From Desulfobacterales bacterium (GTDB taxonomy: Bacteria > Desulfobacterota > Desulfobacteria > Desulfobacterales > JARGFK01): DNA of 41,471 bases. Under the pieces are notes generated by a model that saw nothing but the letters and a program-made list of their open reading frames with translations, did not search any database and was not told the origin of the DNA. The DNA is taken from positions 1-41,471 of the forward strand of contig JARGFK010000034.1 of assembly GCA_029211065.1 (NCBI GenBank), given 5' to 3'. Of the stretch, positions 8,427-17,954 are shown in pieces. The position numbers and the translations under genes are program-made. Each line of letters starts with the position of its first letter. The stretch's first letter is position 1.

Positions 8427-8873
8427 ATGGACTTTATTAAAATACGTTTTTCTAATGATTTTGAAGATTTGAGTTCCGAGTTGGATAAATCCTTTGAGGA
8501 AATCTTCCGCTCCATGAAACCGATGTTCACCCTATCCGAGCGGTCCTGGAAACCTCAAATGGATATTTATGAAACAGTCGAAGAAATCATTATCCGGGCT
8601 GAAATTGCCGGAGTGGATAAGGAAAATCTCGAAGTGGAGATCAGCGGGAAAGCCGTTAGGATTTACGGACACCGTTCCGAGCTTCCCCGGGTTGACAGCG
8701 GCACGTATCGGTTGGCTGAAATTCAGTATGGCAGGTTTGAACGCATTTTATATCTGCCGGCGCCCATTGACACCGAAGTGGTGTCTACCGCCTACTCCAA
8801 TGGTTTTCTTCAGATTCGCCTGGCCAAGCTTCAACTGGACAAAACCCACAAGATCCCCATCTCGGATGGATGA
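8427..8873 (+). CDS. Small heat shock protein, Hsp20/alpha-crystallin family
   Basis: This 148-residue ATP-independent holdase binds unfolding proteins during stress and hands them to refolding or degrading machines. The start at 8427 is preceded by AGGAG with an 8-base spacer; a longer frame to 8274 has no such site. The alpha-crystallin domain spans about 45-145, with WKPQMDIYETVEEIIIRAEIAG opening it in two parts, then EVEISGKAVRIYGHR and the conserved NGFLQIRLAK near the end. The last residues form an IPI-like oligomerisation tail (HKIPIS). It sits 91 bases before lon and is probably co-expressed with it. Confidence 0.92.
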   Translation: MDFIKIRFSNDFEDLSSELDKSFEEIFRSMKPMFTLSERSWKPQMDIYETVEEIIIRAEIAGVDKENLEVEISGKAVRIYGHRSELPRVDSGTYRLAEIQYGRFERILYLPAPIDTEVVSTAYSNGFLQIRLAKLQLDKTHKIPISDG

Positions 8874-8964
8874 TGGATTTTTGGTGCTGCTGCCGGACAT
8901 GCGCTGATGAATATGACAACCCCCCATTTACGATACATTGCTTGAATTTACCTTTGGAGGTATC

Positions 8965-11313
8965 ATGACTGATCCAAAACCGTTCACCGATATTGATGCT
9001 GAAAAACTGCCGGACATCCTTCCGATTATGCCGCTTTTTGATGCGGCCTTGTTTCCCAAAATGGTATTGCCGTTGATGGTGATGCAGGGTGAGTCGGTCC
9101 GGCTGGTTGATGAAGCCATGTCAAAGGACCGGATGATTGGGCTGCTGGTATCAAAAAAGCCTGAAGAGAAAAGCAAACTTCCCCAGGATGATTTATACAC
9201 CATCGGTACCAGCGCCTTGATACTCAAAATGGCCAAAACAGAGGACAATAGGACCCAATTGCTGGTTCAGGGGCTCGGCCGGTTCAAAGCCGCCGAGTTT
9301 GTAGAGAGCAAACCTTACTTAAAAGCGCGGATTGAGCATATCCGGGAAACACAACCCAAAGACAAAGAATCCCAGGCCCTGGTATCGAACATCCTCAGCC
9401 AGTTTACAAAAATTGTGGAATTGTCCCCGGGATTGCCCCCGGAAATAGCTGCAATGGCCAAAACCATCAAAGAGCCCGGCATACTGGCGGACATGATTGC
9501 TTCCACCATCAACTCCTCCCTTGAAGAAAAGCAGAAGATTCTTGAAACCAATGATGTCAAAGACCGCTTGCAAGAAGTTACCCGCCTGCTCAATTATCAA
9601 CTGGAAATTCTTGAATTGGGGCACAAAATCCAGTCTCAGGTGAAAGGGGACATGGATAAACGCCAGCGCGAATATTATCTGCGCCAGCAGCTGGAAGCGA
9701 TAAAGGAAGAACTGGGCGAAAAGGACGAACCCTCGGTTGAATTGGACGAATACAAGGCCAAGTTAAAGGAAAAGAATCTACCCCAGGAAGCACTGAAAGA
9801 AGCAGAGCGTGAAATCAGCCGGCTTTCCCGCATGCACCCTTCTTCGGCCGAATACACGGTGGCGTTAACCTACCTGGATTGGCTGACATCGCTACCCTGG
9901 AATGATAGTACCGTGGATAATCTCGATATCAAGAAGGCACGAAAAATCCTTGATGAAGACCATTTTGGATTGGAAAAGGCCAAAAAACGGATCGTCGAAT
10001 TTTTAGCGGTGCGCAAACTCAAACCGGAGTCCAAAGGACCCATTTTGTGCTTTGCCGGCCCCCCCGGCACCGGCAAGACGTCCCTGGGGCAATCCATCGC
10101 CCGGGCATTGGGACGGAAATTTATTCGGATTTCACTGGGAGGCGTCCGGGATGAGGCTGAAATCCGCGGCCATCGCCGCACTTATGTCGGTGCGCTGCCC
10201 GGGCGAATTGTTCAAGGTCTTCGCCGGGCCGAATCAAACAATCCGGTTTTCATGCTGGATGAAATCGACAAAGTCGGCAGCGATTTCAGGGGGGATCCTT
10301 CATCCGCCCTGCTGGAAGTGCTGGATCCGGAACAGAACTTTTCCTTTTCAGACCATTATCTGGATGTTTCCTTTGACTTGTCGAAAGTCATGTTTATCAC
10401 AACGGCCAATATTCTCGATACCATCCCGCCGGCCCTGCGGGACCGGATGGAAGTGCTGGAGCTTCTGGGGTACACCGAAGACGAAAAGATCAAGATCGCA
10501 AATCGCTACCTGATTCCGCGCCGGCGAAAGGCCCACGGTTTAAAGGCCGGTCAGATCAACTTTACCAAAGCCGCGGTCAAACAGATGATTTCCGGCTATA
10601 CCCGTGAAGCCGGTCTGCGTAACCTGGAACGCGAAATCGCCAACGTCTGTCGCGGCGTTGCCAGTAAGGTCGCCGCCGGCGAAGCCAAGTCCGTAACCAT
10701 CAAAATCGTCAACCTGTTCAAGTATCTGGGGCCGGTGCGCCTGTCCAACGAAGCCAGGTCCCGGGTTTCGACTCCGGGCGTGGCCATGGGCTTGGCCTGG
10801 ACCCCGGCAGGCGGAGAACTTCTGTTTATTGAAGCCACCGCCATGAAAGGCAAAAAAGGACTTACCTTGACCGGTCAGTTGGGCGACGTCATGAAAGAAT
10901 CCGTCACTGCCGCTTTAAGCTTTATCCGGACAAACGCTGTAACACTCGGCATCGATGAAGATTTTTTCGACAAGTACGACATTCACGTCCATGTACCGGC
11001 AGGCGCCATTCCCAAGGACGGACCCTCTGCCGGGGTGACCATGCTGACGGCCCTGTCCTCGCTCTTGACGCATAAAACCATTCGAAAAGACCTTGCCATG
11101 ACCGGTGAAATAACGCTGCGCGGCCAAGTGCTGCCGGTCGGCGGGGTTAAGGAAAAAATTCTTGCCGCCCACCGGGCCGGGATTAAAACGCTGATTTTAC
11201 CTAAATGGAATGAAAAGGATCTTTACGAAATCCCCAAAAAGGTCCAAAAGGATATCAAGTTTCACTTTGTTGAAAAAATGATGGATGTGCTGAAAATCGC
11301 CCTTAATAAATAA
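8965..11313 (+). CDS. lon: ATP-dependent protease Lon
   Basis: Lon is a homo-hexameric AAA+ serine protease that degrades misfolded and some regulatory proteins in the cytoplasm. The 782-residue form begins at the ATG at 8965, which has TTTGGAGG four bases upstream. An N-terminal substrate-binding domain spans about 20-215, then coiled coil, then the AAA+ module with Walker [10 protein letters not shown] (about 364-372) and Walker [12 protein letters not shown] (about 427-437). The C-terminal protease domain has the Ser-Lys dyad: Ser688 in PKDGPSAGV and Lys729 in GGVKEKIL. No transmembrane segment is present, so this is the bacterial LonA type. Confidence 0.97.
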   Translation: MTDPKPFTDIDAEKLPDILPIMPLFDAALFPKMVLPLMVMQGESVRLVDEAMSKDRMIGLLVSKKPEEKSKLPQDDLYTIGTSALILKMAKTEDNRTQLLVQGLGRFKAAEFVESKPYLKARIEHIRETQPKDKESQALVSNILSQFTKIVELSPGLPPEIAAMAKTIKEPGILADMIASTINSSLEEKQKILETNDVKDRLQEVTRLLNYQLEILELGHKIQSQVKGDMDKRQREYYLRQQLEAIKEELGEKDEPSVELDEYKAKLKEKNLPQEALKEAEREISRLSRMHPSSAEYTVALTYLDWLTSLPWNDSTVDNLDIKKARKILDEDHFGLEKAKKRIVEFLAVRKLKPESKGPILCFAGPPGTGKTSLGQSIARALGRKFIRISLGGVRDEAEIRGHRRTYVGALPGRIVQGLRRAESNNPVFMLDEIDKVGSDFRGDPSSALLEVLDPEQNFSFSDHYLDVSFDLSKVMFITTANILDTIPPALRDRMEVLELLGYTEDEKIKIANRYLIPRRRKAHGLKAGQINFTKAAVKQMISGYTREAGLRNLEREIANVCRGVASKVAAGEAKSVTIKIVNLFKYLGPVRLSNEARSRVSTPGVAMGLAWTPAGGELLFIEATAMKGKKGLTLTGQLGDVMKESVTAALSFIRTNAVTLGIDEDFFDKYDIHVHVPAGAIPKDGPSAGVTMLTALSSLLTHKTIRKDLAMTGEITLRGQVLPVGGVKEKILAAHRAGIKTLILPKWNEKDLYEIPKKVQKDIKFHFVEKMMDVLKIALNK

Positions 11314-11339
11314 CCAACTCGAAGGGGCCGGCATTGGTT

Positions 11340-11585
11340 ATGCCCAGGGGGATTTGCTTTATTAGAATTTCATTCACTTATTGAAATTCCTAATGTTATA
11401 TTCCAAATATCTAACGGTTCGGCCGGCTCACCGCCCTGAGCCGGGTCGAAGGGAAAATTCAAATGACCGAAATTCGAAAATTTAAACAATATGTCGTCCT
11501 TGAAAGTTTTGCTCATTGAACATTGGAATTTGAGTATTGTTTGTAATTTGGTTTTTGGAAATTGTAATTTTAGACATTCAATGGT
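11340..11585. repeat. AT-rich dispersed element, copy 1
   Basis: This stretch is built from variants of AATTCCAAAT and its complement ATTTGGAATT. The part at about 11461-11575 (AAATGACCGAAATTCGAAAA through TTGTTTGTAATTTGGTTTTT) aligns along its length with the flanks of the composite at 37510-37825. Left and right portions are complementary, so a long imperfect hairpin is possible. The copy is interrupted at 11415-11453 by a GC-rich palindrome. No gene is seen in the 277 bases between lon and rlpA. Confidence 0.7.
11415..11453. repeat. TTCGGCC palindromic element, copy 1
   Basis: A GC-rich hairpin with outer arms TTCGGCC and GGGTCGAA and inner arms GGCTCA and TGAGCC lies inside the AT-rich element. 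The same vocabulary (GTTCGGCC, CCTGAGC, CGAAGGG) recurs at 30259-30288. Confidence 0.6.
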
Positions 11586-11590
11586 TTTAA

Positions 11591-12412
11591 ATGAACTATA
11601 TCCCAAAAAAATCTAACCCCCACTCCCACCACCTGAGCTCGTTAAAGTGTTACATCTCACGCTATCGCCGGCCGGCTGTCGTTTGGGTTCTCCTGCTGAC
11701 ACTTGGCTACGGTTGTGCAACGGTTGAACCGCCACCGCCGCCGCCGGCCCCGACAGGCTATCCCAAACCTTATAAAGTCCTGGGAAAATGGTATCAGCCC
11801 TTGCCCCACGCCAAATATTTCAGCCAGCGCGGCATCGCTTCCTGGTATGGTGAAGATTTCCATGGCAAAAAAACATCCAACGGTGAAATTTATGATATGC
11901 ATGCCATGACCGCCGCCCACAAAACTTTGCCCCTGGGCACATATGTGCAGGTAACCAATCTATCCAACAACCGTGTAACGCAGGTCCGGATTAACGACCG
12001 GGGGCCGTTTGTGCGCGGCCGCATCATTGATCTGTCTTACAGTGCGGCCCGAACCCTCGAGGTGGTCGGACCGGGGACGGCCCCGGTTGAAGTCGTTGCC
12101 CTGGGAACCAGGGTGACGCCGGAGTCGGCCGGCAAACCGGGCGGCATGTATCTGCCGGTGGATTATTACTCCGGCAACTTTACGATCCAGGTCGGCGCCT
12201 TCAGGGACCGCAACAACGCCGAACGGCTTAAAAACAAGCTGGATCAAAAATTTAAAAATGCGCATATCACCGTCTATGACACCGGCAAAGAGACTTTTTA
12301 CCGCGTCCGCGTGGGCCTCTGCACAACCCTGCAACAGGCGGACGAATATGAAGCCGTTATGATCAAGGAAGGCTTTAAGGACGCATTCGCCGTTGCCGAA
12401 GACCTGAAATAA
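11591..12412 (+). CDS. rlpA: RlpA family septal-ring lipoprotein with SPOR domain
   Basis: RlpA proteins are outer-membrane lipoproteins bound to denuded septal peptidoglycan; some act as lytic transglycosylases. This 273-residue protein has a basic N terminus, a hydrophobic segment (29-41) and a lipobox cysteine at residue 42 (TLGYGC). A proline-rich linker with eight near-consecutive prolines follows. The double-psi beta-barrel domain covers about 78-165: GIASWYGEDFHGKKTSNGE, HKTLPLGT, and VRINDRGPF with the catalytic-type Asp and the conserved NDRGPF. A SPOR domain (about 196-270), starting at FTIQVGAF, should bind glycan strands. The ATG lacks a clear ribosome site and the 28-residue lead before the membrane segment is long, so a later non-ATG start remains possible. 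Confidence 0.93.
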   Translation: MNYIPKKSNPHSHHLSSLKCYISRYRRPAVVWVLLLTLGYGCATVEPPPPPPAPTGYPKPYKVLGKWYQPLPHAKYFSQRGIASWYGEDFHGKKTSNGEIYDMHAMTAAHKTLPLGTYVQVTNLSNNRVTQVRINDRGPFVRGRIIDLSYSAARTLEVVGPGTAPVEVVALGTRVTPESAGKPGGMYLPVDYYSGNFTIQVGAFRDRNNAERLKNKLDQKFKNAHITVYDTGKETFYRVRVGLCTTLQQADEYEAVMIKEGFKDAFAVAEDLK

Positions 12413-12630
12413 AGGTGTCGGGGGCCGGGGATCAGGAGCGTTCGTGTCGCGTCCCAGATTTTTGGTGTAAATTATTCCTGACTGTTCTTGAAATAAGTAA
12501 GTCCGTCATTCCCTCGCAGGCGGGAATCCAGTTATCATTTTTCTGGGCCCCCTCCGCAGTTTATCCCGCACTTGATGCGGGGCTGGAGTGACTATTTAAT
12601 TCTGACACCTGAACCCTTTTTCCTATTTAT
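12413..12630. repeat. Composite repeat between rlpA and gmhB
   Basis: The outer arms AGGTGTC (12414-12420) and GACACCT (12604-12610) are complementary and carry words of the GGGGATCAGG/CCCTTTTTCCTATT family also found at 29334-29438. Nested inside at 12505-12592 is a GTCATTCCC element: GTCATTCCCTCGCAGGCGGG is followed by a partner segment, CCCGCACTTGATGCGGGGC then TGGAGTGAC. The outer element starts right at the rlpA stop and may end its transcript. Confidence 0.65.
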
Positions 12631-12654
12631 CCAAGGGAAGAAATATTAAGAATT

Positions 12655-13248
12655 ATGCAAAGCCGCAAAACCGCCAAACAAAAGCCTCACAAGGTTGTCT
12701 TCCTCGACCGCGACGGCGTGATCAACCGGGATTCGCCCGATTACATCAAAAGCTGGTCCGAATTCGATTTTTTGCCCGGCAGCCTGGGGGCCTTAAAGCG
12801 GCTGACACAAAAAGGGTTTACCATCATTGTCATTACCAACCAATCGGCTGTCAACCGCGGGATGATCCCGATTAAAGATTTGGAATTCATGCATTCCAAT
12901 ATGCGTTCGGCCGTCAACGCCAACGGCGGCAAAGTATACGATATTTTTTTCTGCCCCCATACCCCCGATGATCACTGCAGCTGCCGCAAACCCAAACCGG
13001 GACTGATACACCAGGCCCAAAGCCGTTATGCCCTTGATATAAAAAGCGCTTATATGGTGGGCGACAGCGCCAAGGATGTCGAGTGCGCTCGAAATGCCGG
13101 GTGCGGTTATGCAATCTTGGTGCAAACCGGCAACGGCGCTGAAGCTGAAACGATTTTAACCCGAAAAAACATATTGCCTGATTATGTAGCCGCTGACCTC
13201 GATGACGCTGCAAGCTGGATAATAGCTCATGACCCAGAGCACGCTTGA
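12655..13248 (+). CDS. gmhB: D-glycero-D-manno-heptose 1,7-bisphosphate 7-phosphatase
   Basis: GmhB is a HAD-superfamily phosphatase that removes the 7-phosphate from heptose bisphosphate on the way to ADP-heptose for lipopolysaccharide core. The 197-residue length fits. It shows the HAD motif I FLDRDGVIN (D18, D20), motif II ITNQS (60-64), the family zinc site (C100, H102, C108, C110 in CPHTPDDHCSC), and motif III/IV RKPKPG plus GDSAKDVE (D137, D141). No other heptose genes are nearby. Histidinol-phosphate phosphatases share the fold and zinc loop, so a related substrate cannot be fully excluded. Its 3' end overlaps the next gene by 20 bases. Confidence 0.88.
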   Translation: MQSRKTAKQKPHKVVFLDRDGVINRDSPDYIKSWSEFDFLPGSLGALKRLTQKGFTIIVITNQSAVNRGMIPIKDLEFMHSNMRSAVNANGGKVYDIFFCPHTPDDHCSCRKPKPGLIHQAQSRYALDIKSAYMVGDSAKDVECARNAGCGYAILVQTGNGAEAETILTRKNILPDYVAADLDDAASWIIAHDPEHA

Positions 13249-15400
13249 AGGACGGCTGGAACGGATCACTTTTTTTAATCCGGAAAACCATTATACCATC
13301 GCAGTTTTAAAACCCCACCAGTCCCAAAACCCGGTAACGATTGTCGGCTTCATGGCGACGCTGCGCCCCGGCGAAACGCTGAAAATCACCGGAACATGGG
13401 AGACCCATCCCCGTTTCGGCCAGCAGTTTAAAGTTTCTTCATACGCCACGGTCCTGCCGGACGCTTCCGAAGACATTCGAATATATCTGGAATCGGGTAT
13501 CATCAAGGGTATCGGTCCGGTCACTGCACGACGACTGGTGGACCGTTTTGGACCCGATACCCTCGACATCATCGCGCAACATCCGCAAAAATTATGTGAA
13601 GTGGACGGTATCGGCAAAGCAACTGCCGAAATTATCGCCAAAGCCTGGAACGACCATCACGTCATCGACAGCTTAATGCAGTTTTTACAGACCGTCGGTC
13701 TTAAAAATGCTTTTTGCGCCAAAATCATTAAGGCATACGGTGGCGAAGCCATGGAAATCATTCGCGCCAACCCATATCGTCTGGCCCATGACATCGGCGG
13801 CATCAGTTTTTTTATGGCGGATGCGGTTGCACAGAATTTGGGAATGGCGGAAACCGAACCGGAGCGCATCCAAGCCTGTGTCCGCCATCTCATAGCGCAA
13901 TCCGTAAAAGACGGTCATATGTTTATAAGCCAGGAACGCCTCCAGGAACAGTCTCTGCAGCTTTTCAACGTTACCCCGGATGCCGCCGCAGCCGCCGTCA
14001 GCGCCATGGTCGCTTCCCAGGAGCTTGTTTTAGAAGCTGCCGGGGAAGATAACACCGCCGCCGTATTCCTTAAAACACTTCACCTGGCCGAAACCGGCCT
14101 GGCAGCCCGATTGAAGGCCCTGCTGTCGGTTCCGGTTCCACCGGTTGGCATTGATGCTGAAAATATTCTGCATGCCGTCCAGAAAAAACTGACCATCAAG
14201 CTTTCGACCGAACAACTCAACGCCCTGGAAGCAATCCTTTCCCGTCGGGCGGTGGTCATAACCGGCGGCCCTGGAACCGGCAAAACGACCCTGATACGGT
14301 CCGTCAATGCCATATTTGAAACGCTGTCCAAACAGGTACTGCTGACTGCGCCAACCGGCCGGGCGGCCCGGCGCCTGTCGGAGATCACCCGCAGGGAGGC
14401 CTGGACCATTCACAAGGCATTGGGATATAATTTTGAAACCGGGCATTTCGACAGAAATCCGGACTACCCCCTTGAGGCAGACGCCTTAATTGTCGACGAA
14501 GCTTCAATGGTGGATACGCTCCTGATGTTCCATCTGCTGCGGGCCATGCCGCTTACGGCCCACCTGGTTCTGGTGGGAGATATTTTCCAGCTGCCGCCGG
14601 TGGGTCCCGGCAATGTGCTCGCCGATATCATTTCCTCAGCCAGAATTCCGGCATATTACCTCAACCAGATTTTCCGGCAGTCGCAAGAAAGTCCCATTAT
14701 TATGAACGCCCACAGGGTCCGCCAGGGAAACCCCCTGGATCTGACAGCCCTGACGGACCCCGCCGCGGTTTCAGAATTCTGTTTTCTGGAAGAACCTCAT
14801 CCCCAAAAAGTGGTTGACGCCATTGTTGAGCTGACTACCCGAATCATTCCGCAACGGTTTTCCCTGGACCCCTTCAACGACATTCAGGTTTTAAGCCCGA
14901 TGCACAAAGGGGCCGCCGGAATCATCAACCTGAATCAGGTCCTGCAAAAAGTTTTAAATCCGAACCCCGCCGGCATTGAAAACATGGGCAGCACGTTTCG
15001 ACCCGGCGATAAGGTCATGCATTTGAAAAACAACTACCAAAAGGATGTCTTTAACGGTGACATCGGCGTCATCACCGCCATGGATAGGAAAAACGGCCTG
15101 CTGTCGGTGGATTATGACGGTAGAAGTGTGCCCTACGAAATGAGCGAAATGGATGAACTCGCCCTGGCATATGCCATCTCCGTTCACAAATCCCAGGGTT
15201 CCGAATATCCTGCCGTGATTGTGCCCCTCACCACACAGCACTTTCCGCTGCTGCAACGCAACCTGCTGTACACGGCCATGACCCGGGGAGAGAAGGTGGT
15301 CGTGCTCGTCGGTTCGACCAAAGCGCTCCAGCTGGCCCTGGCAAACGACAAGCCCCGCCGACGCCTGTCGCGGCTGGCTGATCGGCTAAGAGATCGATAG
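13229..15400 (+). CDS. recD2: RecD2-type ATP-dependent DNA helicase
   Basis: RecD2 is a superfamily 1B 5'-3' DNA helicase that acts without RecB and RecC in DNA repair. The 723-residue protein has the long RecD2-specific N terminus: a beta-rich domain (1-75), helix-hairpin-helix repeats (about 85-135, GIGPVTARRLVDRFG and GIGKATAEIIAKAW), then the helicase core with Walker A ITGGPGTGKTT (about 343-353), the Walker B box DEASMVD (about 417-423), GDIFQLPPVGPG and the C-terminal motif HKSQGSEYPAVIVPL (about 653-667), followed by LLYTAMTRGEK. The ATG lies within the end of gmhB (20-base overlap), implying translational coupling of two functionally unrelated genes. All motifs look intact. Confidence 0.93.
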   Translation: MTQSTLEGRLERITFFNPENHYTIAVLKPHQSQNPVTIVGFMATLRPGETLKITGTWETHPRFGQQFKVSSYATVLPDASEDIRIYLESGIIKGIGPVTARRLVDRFGPDTLDIIAQHPQKLCEVDGIGKATAEIIAKAWNDHHVIDSLMQFLQTVGLKNAFCAKIIKAYGGEAMEIIRANPYRLAHDIGGISFFMADAVAQNLGMAETEPERIQACVRHLIAQSVKDGHMFISQERLQEQSLQLFNVTPDAAAAAVSAMVASQELVLEAAGEDNTAAVFLKTLHLAETGLAARLKALLSVPVPPVGIDAENILHAVQKKLTIKLSTEQLNALEAILSRRAVVITGGPGTGKTTLIRSVNAIFETLSKQVLLTAPTGRAARRLSEITRREAWTIHKALGYNFETGHFDRNPDYPLEADALIVDEASMVDTLLMFHLLRAMPLTAHLVLVGDIFQLPPVGPGNVLADIISSARIPAYYLNQIFRQSQESPIIMNAHRVRQGNPLDLTALTDPAAVSEFCFLEEPHPQKVVDAIVELTTRIIPQRFSLDPFNDIQVLSPMHKGAAGIINLNQVLQKVLNPNPAGIENMGSTFRPGDKVMHLKNNYQKDVFNGDIGVITAMDRKNGLLSVDYDGRSVPYEMSEMDELALAYAISVHKSQGSEYPAVIVPLTTQHFPLLQRNLLYTAMTRGEKVVVLVGSTKALQLALANDKPRRRLSRLADRLRDR

Positions 15401-15557
15401 GTTCCACTGAATATATAACAAAATTGTTTTTTTATAATCTGGAACGCTCATTCAGGTGACACTTTGTAGAGTTAATTCTTCTTGACAAAAACAGATGGAA
15501 TTGACATTTATGAAGACCATAGCATCCAGTAAAAATATTCATTGTTCTCAAGAACTA

Positions 15558-15587
15558 TTGGGGCCTCTTCACAATAGAACTTATAAT
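15558..15587 (+). promoter_or_regulatory. Candidate promoter of liv module 1
   Basis: A perfect TATAAT (15582-15587) lies 18 bases after a weak TTGGGG (15558-15563). Two TTGACA boxes (15482-15487 and 15501-15506) also lie upstream but without good -10 partners. Otherwise the 317 bases between recD2 and livK show nothing recognisable. Confidence 0.35.
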
Positions 15588-15717
15588 AAACAGCGCACAT
15601 TATAGACTGCACGCTTCTGATTGCAGGCGCATTCCTTTTATTGCAACATACTTGTTCATTTTTAAAACGTGAATTCCCTCACACTTTACCGAAGCATACA
15701 AAAAAAGGAGAACGCTC

Positions 15718-16998
15718 ATGAAAATGCATGTAAGGTTGTTGGGTTTCTTATTTTCAATCGTACTGGTCTGTTCTGTTTTAAGCAGCGTCGGCAATGCCCA
15801 GGAGCCGATTGTTATCGGTATCCCAACCTCTCTGGGATTTCTGGAGGGCAAAGAGTCTTTAAGCGCGGTTGAGATGGCGGTGGATGAAATTAACGCTGCC
15901 GGCGGCGTCAAGGTGGGAGCTTCAAAAAAGCCCTTTAAAGTCGAGTCCATCGACCTGCGTGATGCAGCCCCCGGCGTTCCGGTTCCCGAAGCGCTTTTGG
16001 GTCTTGAAAAGATAATTCTGGAAAAAAAGCCCGCGGCCCTCGTGGTGGGTCCCTTTCGCTCCGAGGCCCTGATGGCCGGCATGGACATTATTGCAAAATA
16101 TAAGGTCCCCCTGCTGGGCACCATCGCCATGTCGCCGGGGTCCGAGAAAAAGATCCAGGAAGATCCGGCAAAGTACAAGTATGTTTTTCGGACCTGCTTG
16201 AACGCGGTCCATCTGGTCAAATATCTTTCCGGGACCATGGGACTGATCAACAAGGAATTCGGATTCAACAAGGTCTATATCATGCACCAGGACGTGGCCT
16301 GGGCCCGGGCCACCGCCGAGCTTGTAAAAAAACTTTATTTCGACACGGCCGGGTGGACCGTCGTGGGACTGGAAAGCTATCCCACCGGCACGTCCGATTT
16401 TTCTTCCGCCTTAATGAAGATCCGGTCCCAGGGGGCGCAAGTCATCATGCCGGTTTTTGATATGCCCCAGAGCGGCACCCTGGTCAAACAGTGGAACGCC
16501 ATGAAGGTCCCTGCTATTCTTTCCGGGTTTATTTCACCTTTGGCCGGTTCGGGCGCATGGAATACGTTTGACGGAAAAATCGGCGGCGCCACCAACACGA
16601 TTTTCGAACTGGGCAGCGGAATCGGTTCCGACAAACACCCGCCGTCCAAAGATTTCTACGATAACTACATGAAAAAATACGGCAAAGAAATCCAGGCCGG
16701 CCACGGCCCGGCCCCCTCCTATGAATCGGTCTATATCCTCAAGGAGGCCATAGAGCGGGCGGGAAGTCTCGATCCGGACGCAATCGTGGCTGAACTGGAA
16801 AAGACCGACCGCAACGGCGTGATGGGCCGCGTCAAATTCGATGCAGGACATCAGGTGGTCTACGCCTTTGATCCCCAGGAAGCCAGCGTGTCGACCGTTT
16901 TTCAATGGAACGACAACGGCCGGCGGGTCATTGTCTTTCCCGAAACGATTGCCGAAGGCAAAATTCAACTCCCCAAGGGGCTTAAATCTTTAAAATAG
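15718..16998 (+). CDS. Liv-type ABC transporter substrate-binding protein (module 1)
   Basis: This 426-residue periplasmic solute receptor belongs to the Leu/Ile/Val-binding (Peripla_BP_6) family, delivering ligand to the permeases encoded next. The ATG follows AAAAGGAG with a good spacer. A Sec signal peptide covers about 1-24 (cleavage near GNA-QE). The mature part starts with VIGIPTSLGFLEGKESLSAV and contains the family's domain-swap core (AVEMAVDEINAAGGV, ALVVGPFRSEA). Ligand specificity cannot be read; relatives bind branched amino acids, amides, urea and aromatic or short carboxylic acids. The neighbouring acyl-CoA ligase favours a carboxylic acid. A CG-rich perfect palindrome at 17010-17023 just after the stop could damp transcription into the permease genes. 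Confidence 0.9.
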   Translation: MKMHVRLLGFLFSIVLVCSVLSSVGNAQEPIVIGIPTSLGFLEGKESLSAVEMAVDEINAAGGVKVGASKKPFKVESIDLRDAAPGVPVPEALLGLEKIILEKKPAALVVGPFRSEALMAGMDIIAKYKVPLLGTIAMSPGSEKKIQEDPAKYKYVFRTCLNAVHLVKYLSGTMGLINKEFGFNKVYIMHQDVAWARATAELVKKLYFDTAGWTVVGLESYPTGTSDFSSALMKIRSQGAQVIMPVFDMPQSGTLVKQWNAMKVPAILSGFISPLAGSGAWNTFDGKIGGATNTIFELGSGIGSDKHPPSKDFYDNYMKKYGKEIQAGHGPAPSYESVYILKEAIERAGSLDPDAIVAELEKTDRNGVMGRVKFDAGHQVVYAFDPQEASVSTVFQWNDNGRRVIVFPETIAEGKIQLPKGLKSLK

Positions 16999-17076
16999 CC
17001 TGCCTTACTCCGGCGGCCGCCGGCCTCTGATGGTGCCGGCGGTCGCTTGGGTCCGACCCTGCGATGGAGTTTGTTC

Positions 17077-17949
17077 ATGTTTATCGGTACGATCATCTAC
17101 GCCGTCATCAACAGTTTTATACTCATTATGCTGGCGATGGGCTTTAATCTCACCTTCGGCATCAGCGGTGTTGCCAATTTTGCCTACGGCGCCCTTTACG
17201 TGCTTTCCGCCTATACAAGCTGGATTCTCTTGAACCTGCTGAAAATGCCGTATTTACTATCTGTGATGATTTCAATCCTGCTGACGGCGCTCCTCGGCGG
17301 CCTGATATACCGCCTGGTACTGGTGAGGGTCCGCGGGCAGGCCCTGTCTGAAGTTATCGCCACGTTCGGCATCGGCCTGGCGATTGTGGAACTGTTCAGC
17401 TACTTCGGCCTGGTCGGTTTTGAATATACCCTTCCGGTCTTTATAGACCACAGCTTCCTGATTGCCGGAACTTACGTGGACGCCCAGCGGCTTTTTATCG
17501 TGGGCATCGGTCTGGTTCTGGTCTTGGGCCTGTGGCTGTTCACGCATCATACGTCAATCGGTCTGGCCTTTCGCGGCATTGCCCAGGACGAACGCACGGC
17601 GTTAACGTTCGGGATCGACTCGGACCGCATCGCCACCCTGAGCATGTCTTTGGGGGCCGGCCTGGCCGCCATCGCCGCCACCATCATCTTCCCCCTGGGA
17701 AGCATCGCTCCGGCCGAAGGCTATGATGTGCTCATTAAGGCCCTGGCCGTCTGCATCATCGGGGGGCTCGGCAGCAGCGGCGGCGTCATTGTGGCCGGCT
17801 TCGTCATCGGTTTTGCTGAACGTTTCACAGACACTTACATCGGCAGCCACTGGACCATGATTATCAGCCTGATGGCGATCCTGCTGGTCCTGGTGATCAA
17901 GCCGTCCGGTCTGTTCGGAAAGCAAAAAGAACTAGAGGAAAGGATTTAG
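17077..17949 (+). CDS. livH: Liv-type ABC permease, LivH family (module 1)
   Basis: This integral membrane subunit of about 290 residues, with roughly eight helices, forms the inner-membrane channel with LivM. The ATG at 17077 is preferred because GGAG lies 7 bases before it; a TTG at 17047 would add ten residues. The LivH landmarks are GFNLTFGISGVANFAYGALY near the N terminus, RGIAQDERTALTFGI in the cytoplasmic loop that contacts the ATPase, and the C-terminal VCIIGGLGSSGGVIVAGFVIG. The gene ends 5 bases before livM. Confidence 0.92.
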   Translation: MFIGTIIYAVINSFILIMLAMGFNLTFGISGVANFAYGALYVLSAYTSWILLNLLKMPYLLSVMISILLTALLGGLIYRLVLVRVRGQALSEVIATFGIGLAIVELFSYFGLVGFEYTLPVFIDHSFLIAGTYVDAQRLFIVGIGLVLVLGLWLFTHHTSIGLAFRGIAQDERTALTFGIDSDRIATLSMSLGAGLAAIAATIIFPLGSIAPAEGYDVLIKALAVCIIGGLGSSGGVIVAGFVIGFAERFTDTYIGSHWTMIISLMAILLVLVIKPSGLFGKQKELEERI

Positions 17950-17954
17950 ACGGA

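Noticed and set aside
8922-8929. CCCCATTT before lon, like a sigma32 -10 box
   Set aside because: No CTTGAAA-like -35 is found at 13-17 bases upstream, so the match is probably chance.
13229-13248. gmhB-recD2 overlap as a gene fusion or frameshift
   Set aside because: Both reading frames are complete, with their own start and stop and full sets of motifs, so this is an ordinary overlap.
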